A stretch of 6,192 bases of DNA from Cypionkella sp. GTDB taxonomy: Bacteria; Pseudomonadota; Alphaproteobacteria; Rhodobacterales; Rhodobacteraceae. The notes under the pieces are model-generated. The model was given only the letters and a program-made list of their open reading frames with translations. It was not told where the DNA came from and made no database searches. Where the stretch lies: contig JAGPBG010000142.1 in the NCBI GenBank assembly GCA_018063485.1, positions 1-6,192 on the forward strand, in the 5' to 3' direction. A program made the position numbers and the translations under genes. Below, piece after piece: positions 1 to 5,253 of the stretch (the stretch's first letter is position 1; each line of letters begins with the position of its first letter).

Positions 1-431
1 AAATCGTCGCCCAGAACTTCGGTGGCTGGGATCACCGGCACGCCTGCGGCCATGGCCACCCGGCGGGCCGAGGCCTTGTCGCCAAGTTGGCGCATGGTTT
101 CGGCGCGCGGCCCGATAAAGGTGATGCCCGCCTGATCACAAGCATCAACGAAATCAGGGTTTTCCGACAGCAGGCCATAGCCCGGATGGATTGCATCGGC
201 ACCGCAGTCACGCGCGACGCGGATGATCTCGGGGATGGACAGATAGGCACCAACAGGTGACAGACCCTTGCCGATCAGATAGGCCTCATCCGCTTTGAAG
301 CGGTGCAGGCCAAGCTTGTCCTCTTCGGCATAGACGGCGACGGTCTTTTTGCCCATCTCATTGGCGGCGCGCATGACGCGAATGGCAATCTCACCGCGAT
401 TTGCGATCAGGATCTTCTTGAAGTCGGTCAT
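1..431 (-). CDS. pyc: Pyruvate carboxylase, N-terminal part (biotin carboxylase domain), truncated by window edge
   Basis: Pyruvate carboxylase makes oxaloacetate from pyruvate, bicarbonate and ATP using a bound biotin, refilling the TCA cycle from the cytoplasm. Only the first 143 codons are present, out of about 1,150 in the family; the gene continues left of base 1. The visible part is the pre-ATP-grasp Rossmann-like subdomain of biotin carboxylase: it opens [20 protein letters not shown], followed by [23 protein letters not shown] and the conserved [13 protein letters not shown] at about residues 87-99. The KADEAY stretch points to pyruvate carboxylase rather than the AccC subunit of acetyl-CoA carboxylase or a propionyl-CoA carboxylase alpha chain, though those share the fold. 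The ATG at 431 is supported by an AGAGGTG Shine-Dalgarno six bases upstream. The gene follows the exporter gene on the same strand after about 105 bases, and that gap contains its own palindromic operator candidate, so I expect an independent promoter. Confidence 0.87.
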   Translation of the reverse strand, partial: MTDFKKILIANRGEIAIRVMRAANEMGKKTVAVYAEEDKLGLHRFKADEAYLIGKGLSPVGAYLSIPEIIRVARDCGADAIHPGYGLLSENPDFVDACDQAGITFIGPRAETMRQLGDKASARRVAMAAGVPVIPATEVLGDD

Positions 432-437
432 GGGCGG

Positions 438-444
438 CACCTCT
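438..444 (-). promoter_or_regulatory. Ribosome binding site of pyc
   Basis: On the minus strand this reads AGAGGTG and lies six bases before the ATG at 431. It is a near-consensus Shine-Dalgarno sequence at optimal spacing and fixes the pyc start. Confidence 0.75.
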
Positions 445-479
445 GTTCGTCGGGTGGGAGCGTGCCGGAACACTACATA

Positions 480-494
480 CGCTGCAATGCAGCG
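480..494. promoter_or_regulatory. 15-bp perfect palindrome with CTGC-N3-GCAG core, candidate PhaR-type operator of pyc
   Basis: The sequence CGCTGCAATGCAGCG has perfect 7-base arms around a single central A at 487. The core, CTGC-AAT-GCAG at 482-492, fits the CTGC-N3/4-GCAG pattern I recall for PhaR (the polyhydroxyalkanoate regulator, called AniA in rhizobia) in Paracoccus and Rhodobacter. It sits about 50 bases upstream of the pyc ATG, and the single-base centre makes it a poor RNA hairpin, so a dimeric DNA-binding protein is the better reading. A weak minus-strand promoter can be placed around it (TTGCGC at 497-492 and TAGTGT at 475-470, 16-base spacer), putting the palindrome in the spacer where binding would repress. 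The palindrome is seen directly; the identity of the regulator is inference. Confidence 0.55.
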
Positions 495-536
495 CAAGGG
501 CGCATTACGCCGTTGAGCCGAACGAAAACGACAGGT

Positions 537-2054
537 TCACTCGCCGCGCGGCACCTGGCGGTTGGTCAGTTGAACCTCTTTCAGTACGAAAGCAAACGCC
601 AATCCCACCAATGCCAACACCATTGCCACCAGATAGATCGGGTGAATGGCATAAACCACCTGCGCCGCCAGTGCCTCGCGCACTTCGGGGGCCAGTTGCG
701 CCAGGGTTTGCGGGTTAAAGCCGGAATGTTCGCCTACCATGCCCGCGCCATCGGCCATCCGGGCCGCAAACATCGCGCCAAATGCCGCCACACCCAGCGA
801 AGCCCCGGTTTGGCGCAGCATGATCCCCGCCGCTGTTGCCGTGCCCATCAGCGCGCGCGGCACGGCATTTTGCACCGAAGTGGTCACCACCGGGAAAATG
901 CAACCCATGCCCAGCCCCACCAACGCCAGCGAGATCGAAAACACCACCGCACCAGTGTCTTGGGTCAGCCGTGACAGCAAGAACATACCAAGGGCCAAGA
1001 GACTGAGCCCCAGAATCGGCAGGACTTTATAGCGCCCCGATTTGCCCATATAGTGCCCTGAGAGGGTTGACGAAATCAGGATGCCGGCCGTCATCGGGAT
1101 CAGTTGCAGGCCTGAAACCGTGGGGGTCACACCTTTGGCGATTTGCAGATACAGCGGCAGAAAGGTGATCGCGCCGAACATTGCCACACCGGCAATAAAG
1201 CCGATCACCGATGTCACCCAGAACACGTTCAACTTGAACAGCGACAGGGGCAGAATCGGTTCCTCGGCCCGGTTCTCCACCCAGACAAACGCCGCCAGCG
1301 AGGCCACAGACAGCGCAACAAGCCCCAAAGCCTCTGGTGAGGCCCAGGCAATGCTGCGCCCGCCAAGGCTGGTCACCAGCGTCAGCGCGCCAAGCCCAAG
1401 CGACAAGGCCAACGCACCAGCGTAGTCGATTCTATGCTTGTGCCGTACCCCTCTGGGTTTGAATCCGGCAGCAAATCCCACCACTGCAATGATGCCAATG
1501 GGCAGGTTGATAAAGAAAATCCAGTGCCAATTGGCGTATTCCACGAACCAGCCCCCGGCCAGCGGACCTACCACCGATGACACCGAAAATACCGCCGCAA
1601 ACACACCCTGCACCTTGCCGCGATCTTGCGGCTTGACCACATCTCCCACCACCGACAGCGCGAGCACAAACAGCCCGCCGCCGCCAAGCCCCTGCATGGC
1701 GCGCGACACAATCAGAAAAAACATCGACCCCGCCACACCGCAAAGGATCGACCCCAACAAGAACAACCCAACCGAGATGAACACCATATTGCGGCGACCA
1801 TAGAGATCACCGAGCTTGCCATACAAAGGTGCCGCGATGGTCGAGGTCAGCACATAGGCCGTCACCACCCAACTCAGATGATCAACCCCGCCCAGATCTG
1901 CCACAATCGTCGGCAGTGCGGTTGAAACGATGGTTTGATCCAGCGAGGCCAGCAGCAGCAACAAACCGATCGAGATCATCACCAACCGCAACGGCGCTTC
2001 ATGCACGGGTTGCGGGGCAGGGGCGGCACTGGGTTGGGAAGGGTCGGCAGCCAT
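537..2054 (-). CDS. MFS drug/proton antiporter, DHA2 (EmrB/QacA) family, 14 transmembrane helices
   Basis: This inner-membrane exporter uses the proton gradient to expel toxic compounds; the substrate cannot be told from sequence. Numbered from the ATG at 2054 (505 aa, normal for the family), a Pro/Ala-rich cytoplasmic tail of about 23 residues precedes helix 1. Motif D1 (LDQTIVSTALP, Asp39) lies in helix 1, motif A (GKLGDLYGRR, 79-88) in loop 2-3, motif B (RAMQGLGGGG, 118-127) in helix 4, and the antiporter motif C (SVVGPLAGG, about 160-168) in helix 5, followed by WHWIFFINLPIG, a DHA2 hallmark. A periplasmic loop rich in Ala and Glu precedes the last helix. An in-frame TTG at 2075 would add seven residues, but CAGGAG lies six bases before the ATG at 2054, so I prefer that start. 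No EmrA-like membrane fusion partner is adjacent, so it may act alone. The divergent MarR gene at 2151 is its probable regulator. Confidence 0.9.
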   Translation of the reverse strand: MAADPSQPSAAPAPQPVHEAPLRLVMISIGLLLLLASLDQTIVSTALPTIVADLGGVDHLSWVVTAYVLTSTIAAPLYGKLGDLYGRRNMVFISVGLFLLGSILCGVAGSMFFLIVSRAMQGLGGGGLFVLALSVVGDVVKPQDRGKVQGVFAAVFSVSSVVGPLAGGWFVEYANWHWIFFINLPIGIIAVVGFAAGFKPRGVRHKHRIDYAGALALSLGLGALTLVTSLGGRSIAWASPEALGLVALSVASLAAFVWVENRAEEPILPLSLFKLNVFWVTSVIGFIAGVAMFGAITFLPLYLQIAKGVTPTVSGLQLIPMTAGILISSTLSGHYMGKSGRYKVLPILGLSLLALGMFLLSRLTQDTGAVVFSISLALVGLGMGCIFPVVTTSVQNAVPRALMGTATAAGIMLRQTGASLGVAAFGAMFAARMADGAGMVGEHSGFNPQTLAQLAPEVREALAAQVVYAIHPIYLVAMVLALVGLAFAFVLKEVQLTNRQVPRGE

Positions 2055-2060
2055 TTGGCG

Positions 2061-2066
2061 CTCCTG
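2061..2066 (-). promoter_or_regulatory. Ribosome binding site deciding the exporter start
   Basis: The minus strand reads CAGGAG followed by six bases (CGCCAA) and ATG at 2054. This strong signal lies inside the longer reading frame that begins with TTG at 2075, and no comparable signal precedes that TTG. The short form is therefore the likely product. Confidence 0.75.
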
Positions 2067-2106
2067 ATGATCCAAGACCGTTACCGCTAATGTCGGGCGG
2101 TTTATC

Positions 2107-2145
2107 TGTCAATCGCACATATATGTTATTAGCATATAATTGACA
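2107..2145. promoter_or_regulatory. Divergent operator region between exporter and MarR genes (nested inverted repeats)
   Basis: This AT-rich island in a GC-rich neighbourhood carries several dyads: TGTCAAT at 2107-2113 pairs perfectly with ATTGACA at 2139-2145; ACATATATGT at 2117-2126 is a perfect 10-bp palindrome; and TATATG at 2120-2125 pairs with CATATA at 2133-2138 around seven bases. MarR proteins are dimers that typically bind imperfect palindromes in the region separating them from the divergent gene they control. The 10-bp palindrome overlaps the proposed -10 of the exporter, where binding would block transcription. Which dyad is the true operator cannot be decided from sequence alone. 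Confidence 0.55.
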
Positions 2146-2146
2146 A
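2118..2146 (-). promoter_or_regulatory. Predicted sigma-70 promoter of the MFS exporter gene
   Basis: On the minus strand, TTGTCA (2146-2141) is followed by a 17-base spacer and TATATG (2123-2118). That predicts a transcription start near 2111 and a leader of about 57 bases before the ATG at 2054. The elements lie within the nested inverted repeats, which fits repression by the divergent MarR protein. Confidence 0.5.
2135..2140 (+). promoter_or_regulatory. Consensus -10 box (TATAAT) for the marR gene
   Basis: A perfect TATAAT on the plus strand predicts transcription beginning around 2147. The matching -35 is poor (ATCGCA at 2112-2117 with a 17-base spacer). The transcript would start only a few bases before the ATG at 2151, so translation would be almost leaderless there, or would begin at the ATG at 2175. 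The box overlaps one arm of the inverted repeats, implying autoregulation. Confidence 0.4.
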
Positions 2147-2150
2147 CCGC

Positions 2151-2726
2151 ATGGATTTCCGCCAGATCCGCACTATGAGCGTTTCAAAACACCACCCGCT
2201 TCCTACGCCCAGGGCGCTTGCCACTGCAGGCCTTGCGCCCGAGGTGGTTGACGCCCTGCTTTCACTTGATGCTTCGATGTTCCAGTGGATGCGCGCCGTG
2301 ATGCGGGGCGAGATGCCGTCGCATATCCTTGCCGAGTTGAACTCTGATCTTGATTTCGCACAATTTCAGGCCCTTACCGCCGTGACGCGCCTGCAATTCG
2401 GTATCGGGCGGCCCGCCCCAACCGAGGCCACTATCGGCCTGTTGGCTGAGGAAATGCACATCGACCCGTCGCGCGCCAGCCGTATTGCCACCGATCTGAC
2501 CGAAAGGGGGATGCTGCGCCGCGAGGTGTCGCAATCGGATGGCCGCCGCGCTGTATTGGTGTTGACCGATCAGGCCAGGCAGGTTCTGGTGGAATTTCGC
2601 GAACTCAAATGGGCCAAGCAACTGGCGTTCCTGCACGCCTGGCCCGAGGAAGACATTTTGCGGCTCTCGCAGCTTTTCATCCGCTATACTTTGGAAATGC
2701 AAAGCACCCTGCGCCCGAATGACTGA
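2151..2726 (+). CDS. MarR-family winged helix-turn-helix transcriptional regulator
   Basis: This is a cytoplasmic dimeric DNA-binding protein of 191 aa, probably a ligand-responsive repressor of the divergent exporter gene and of itself. N-terminal helices (about 30-85) should form part of the dimer interface. The winged helix follows: TIGLLAEEMHI (94-104), the recognition helix DPSRASRIATDLTERG (105-120), and a wing with the MarR-typical Asp130 and Arg132/Arg133 in SQSDGRRAVLVLTD. C-terminal helices complete the dimer domain. The protein is somewhat longer than the usual 140-150 residues because of an N-terminal extension. Neither the ATG at 2151 nor the alternative at 2175 (183 aa) has a clear Shine-Dalgarno; a consensus TATAAT ends 10 bases before the first ATG, so the second is a serious alternative. 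The stop lies inside the first unit of a tandem repeat. The ligand is unknown. Confidence 0.85.
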   Translation: MDFRQIRTMSVSKHHPLPTPRALATAGLAPEVVDALLSLDASMFQWMRAVMRGEMPSHILAELNSDLDFAQFQALTAVTRLQFGIGRPAPTEATIGLLAEEMHIDPSRASRIATDLTERGMLRREVSQSDGRRAVLVLTDQARQVLVEFRELKWAKQLAFLHAWPEEDILRLSQLFIRYTLEMQSTLRPND

Positions 2727-2768
2727 ATTGACCACATGACTGAACTGGCCGCATGACTGAACTGGCCG
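2718..2768 (+). repeat. Three tandem 17-bp repeats spanning the marR stop codon
   Basis: Units at 2735-2751 and 2752-2768 are identical (CATGACTGAACTGGCCG). The unit at 2718-2734 matches at 13 of 17 positions and contains the marR stop codon. Each unit carries ATGACTGA, and because 17 is not a multiple of three, each unit's ATG opens a six- or seven-codon frame (MTELTT, MTELAA, MTELAAL). The first two of these frames end on a TGA that overlaps the next ATG. The two perfect units also contain GAAC, the LexA half-site sequence. Replication slippage is the simplest origin; any function is unproven. Confidence 0.9.
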
Positions 2769-2774
2769 CATTGT

Positions 2775-2789
2775 GAACAATAGCAGAAC
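2775..2789 (+). promoter_or_regulatory. LexA (SOS) box of the alphaproteobacterial type, upstream of uvrD
   Basis: The sequence is GAAC (2775-2778), seven bases, GAAC (2786-2789), which on the other strand is GTTC-N7-GTTC, the direct-repeat operator established for LexA in Rhodobacter, Rhizobium and Caulobacter. It ends 40 bases before the uvrD start, a normal operator distance. It partly overlaps a small inverted repeat ATTGT-GA-ACAAT at 2770-2781. The match is exact and the downstream gene is a repair helicase that belongs to the SOS regulon in E. coli, so LexA control of uvrD is a strong inference. Confidence 0.7.
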
Positions 2790-2829
2790 AGACCTTTCCC
2801 TTTGCCAAAACCCGCGTTAGTTTGGCACT

Positions 2830-5253
2830 ATGGAAGAGTGGCCAGACCAAAGCGCGGATGCGCGCCCCGTTCCCTTGTCGCAACGTGCGCTTGGCGCGCG
2901 GCCTGCGCCCTATCTTGATGATCTGAATCCCGCCCAACGCGCGGCGGTTGAGGCGCTGGATGGCCCGGTGCTGATGCTCGCCGGGGCAGGGACCGGCAAG
3001 ACCAAGGCCCTCACCTCGCGTATCGTGCATCTGTTGCACATGGGCCGCGCCCGTCCGAATGAGATTTTATCCGTCACCTTCACCAACAAAGCCGCGCGCG
3101 AGATGAAGGCGCGGGTGGGGCGTTTGCTTGGCGATGTGGCCGAGGGGATGCCCTGGATGGGCACGTTCCACTCGCTGTCGGTGAAGATCCTGCGCCGTCA
3201 TGCCGAATTGGTCGGATTGAAAAGCAATTTCACCATTCTGGATACCGATGATCAGCTTCGCCTGCTGAAGCAACTGATCTCTGCTGCAAATATCGACGAA
3301 AAACGCTGGCCCGCGAGGATGCTGGCCTCGATCATCGATTCATGGAAAAATCGGGCGCTGACGCCCGATCGCGTGCCCAGCAGCGAGGCCGCAGCCTATA
3401 ACAATCGCGGCACCGAGCTTTATGAGGCCTACCAGCAGCGTCTGCTGACCCTGAACGCCACCGATTTCGGCGATCTTTTACTGCATTGCGTGGTGATCTT
3501 TCAAAAACACCCCGACGTTTTGCAGCAATACCAACGCTGGTTCAAATACATCCTTGTCGATGAATATCAAGATACCAACGTCGCCCAATACCTCTGGCTG
3601 CGGCTCTTGGCGCAATCCCATCGCAACATCTGCTGTGTGGGCGATGACGATCAATCCATCTACGGCTGGCGCGGGGCCGAGGTGGGCAATATCTTGCGGT
3701 TTGAGAGCGATTTCCCCGGTGCGCATGTGGTGCGGCTGGAACAGAATTACCGCTCTACCGCGCATATCCTTGCTGCGGCATCGGGGATTATCGCCGCCAA
3801 CTCGGGCCGTTTGGGCAAGACGCTGTGGACCGAAGCCGAGGGCGGCGAAAAGCTGCATCTGATCGGCCATTGGGACGGCGAGGAAGAGGCGCGCTGGATC
3901 GGCGAAGAGATCGAGGCGGTGCAAAAGGGCCGCCGTGCGATTGGTCCGAAGTCGTTGGACGAAATGGCGATCCTTGTGCGCGCCTCGCACCAGATGCGCG
4001 CGTTTGAGGATCGGTTCCTGACCATTGGTCTGCCCTATCGCGTGATCGGTGGGCCGCGATTCTATGAGCGGCAGGAGATCCGCGACGCCATGGCCTATTT
4101 CCGCCTGACCGTCAGCCCCGAGGATGATCTGGCCTTTGAACGCGTGGTCAACCTGCCCAAACGCGGCCTTGGCGACAAGGCGCAGGCCGATATTCAGCGC
4201 GAGGCCCGCGCTCTGGGCCTGCCGCTGCTGGAAGGCGCGCGCAGCCTTCTGGCCCGCGCAGGCCTGGGCGGCAAAGGCGCTGGGCAGTTGCGGGCGTTCG
4301 TGGACGGAATCGACCGCTGGCACGCTTCGCTGATGGGCGCGCGGGCTGCGGTGCCCGAGGATACGCTGATCGAGCCGATGCTGCCCGAGACGCCTGCCGC
4401 CAATGATCTGAGCCATGTGCGACTTGCCGAGATCATTCTGGAGGAGTCGGGCTATGTCTCGATGTGGCAAAACGACAAGACCCCCGAGGCTGCGGGGAGG
4501 TTGGAAAACCTGAAAGAACTGATCAAGGCGTTGGAGCAGTTCGACAGTCTGCAAGGCTTTCTCGAACACGTTTCCCTGATCATGGAGAATGAAAGCGAAG
4601 AGGCCACTGAGAAAGTGTCGATCATGACGCTTCATGCGGCCAAGGGCCTTGAATTTCCAGTGGTATTCCTGCCCGGTTGGGAGGATGGGTTGTTTCCCAG
4701 CCAGCGTTCCATGGACGAATCTGGGAAGAAGGGGTTGGAGGAAGAGCGCCGCCTTGCCTATGTCGGCATCACCCGCGCCGAGGAGCTTTGCACGATTTCC
4801 TTCGCCTCAAACCGCCGGGTTTATGGGCAATGGCAAAGCCAGCTTCCCAGCCGCTTTATAGATGAGCTTCCCGAGGCGCATGTCGAGATTCTTACCCCGC
4901 CTGGCCTTTATGGCGGTGGCTATGGTGCCGCTGCGCCCAGCTATGGCCATGCGTTGGAGGAACGGGCGGTCAAGGCCGATGTCTACAACTCGCCGGGATG
5001 GAAGCGGATGCAGGACCGCGCCGCCACCCGTGGCATGGGCCAACCGCGTGAGGCCAGCAATATGGTGATCGACGCGCAGGCGGTCAGTTCCTATGTGACA
5101 GGTGATCGGGTGTTTCACACCAAATTCGGCTATGGCGAGATCGTGGCGATCGAGGGCGACAAGCTGGATGTGTCGTTTGATCGCGCCGGGATCAAGAAAA
5201 TCATCGCCCGCTGGGTGGTGCCGGCGCATCAGGCTGATTCGGTGCCGTTCTAG
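2830..5253 (+). CDS. uvrD: UvrD/PcrA-type superfamily 1 DNA helicase with C-terminal Tudor-like domain
   Basis: This ATP-driven 3'-5' helicase acts in nucleotide excision repair, mismatch repair and clearing of replication or transcription conflicts. All SF1A motifs are intact in 807 aa: Q motif LNPAQRAAV (32-40), Walker A AGAGTGKT (51-58), Ia VTFTNKAAREMK (82-93), Ic GTFHS (111-115), Walker B VDEYQD (243-248), III GDDDQSIYGWRGA (271-283), IV LEQNYRS (303-309), V MTLHAAKGLEFPVVF (599-613) and VI RRLAYVGITRAE (640-651). Subdomain 2B includes GGPRFYERQEIRDA (407-420). After a Gly/Tyr-rich linker (about 690-706), GDRVFHTKFGYGEIVAIEGD through VVPA (758-799) fits the Tudor-like tail that in PcrA/UvrD contacts RNA polymerase. 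The length is typical for alphaproteobacterial UvrD, somewhat above the E. coli 720. No upstream in-frame start exists (stop at 2818), and the ATG lacks a clear Shine-Dalgarno. Its stop overlaps that of the convergent symporter gene. Confidence 0.93.
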   Translation: MEEWPDQSADARPVPLSQRALGARPAPYLDDLNPAQRAAVEALDGPVLMLAGAGTGKTKALTSRIVHLLHMGRARPNEILSVTFTNKAAREMKARVGRLLGDVAEGMPWMGTFHSLSVKILRRHAELVGLKSNFTILDTDDQLRLLKQLISAANIDEKRWPARMLASIIDSWKNRALTPDRVPSSEAAAYNNRGTELYEAYQQRLLTLNATDFGDLLLHCVVIFQKHPDVLQQYQRWFKYILVDEYQDTNVAQYLWLRLLAQSHRNICCVGDDDQSIYGWRGAEVGNILRFESDFPGAHVVRLEQNYRSTAHILAAASGIIAANSGRLGKTLWTEAEGGEKLHLIGHWDGEEEARWIGEEIEAVQKGRRAIGPKSLDEMAILVRASHQMRAFEDRFLTIGLPYRVIGGPRFYERQEIRDAMAYFRLTVSPEDDLAFERVVNLPKRGLGDKAQADIQREARALGLPLLEGARSLLARAGLGGKGAGQLRAFVDGIDRWHASLMGARAAVPEDTLIEPMLPETPAANDLSHVRLAEIILEESGYVSMWQNDKTPEAAGRLENLKELIKALEQFDSLQGFLEHVSLIMENESEEATEKVSIMTLHAAKGLEFPVVFLPGWEDGLFPSQRSMDESGKKGLEEERRLAYVGITRAEELCTISFASNRRVYGQWQSQLPSRFIDELPEAHVEILTPPGLYGGGYGAAAPSYGHALEERAVKADVYNSPGWKRMQDRAATRGMGQPREASNMVIDAQAVSSYVTGDRVFHTKFGYGEIVAIEGDKLDVSFDRAGIKKIIARWVVPAHQADSVPF
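5250..5253. other. Shared CTAG: overlapping stop codons of convergent uvrD and benE
   Basis: The palindrome CTAG provides TAG for uvrD (5251-5253, plus strand) and TAG for benE (5252-5250, minus strand). There is no intergenic space and no visible hairpin with a T-tract on either side, so transcripts probably overlap at their 3' ends or end by Rho. Confidence 0.9.

Noticed and set aside
502..536. Possible intrinsic terminator after the exporter gene
   Set aside because: Only a four-base stem (CGTT/AACG) can be drawn, and no T-tract follows it on the minus strand.
303..974. Long open frame on the plus strand (223 codons) opposite pyc and the exporter
   Set aside because: The product is rich in His, Gln and Arg without domain features, and it lies antisense to two well-recognised proteins. 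It is a typical shadow frame of GC-rich coding DNA.
1259..1275. GTTC direct repeat resembling a second LexA box
   Set aside because: The spacing is nine bases rather than seven, and it lies within the exporter coding sequence.
2055..2075. Seven-residue N-terminal extension of the exporter from a TTG start
   Set aside because: A strong CAGGAG Shine-Dalgarno lies within this stretch at ideal spacing for the ATG at 2054, so the extension is probably untranslated leader.
3478..4635. Open frame of 385 codons on the minus strand inside uvrD
   Set aside because: It is wholly antisense to the intact helicase motifs of uvrD, has no recognisable domain, and its composition is that of a shadow frame. 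The length reflects few stops in the reverse frame of GC-rich DNA.
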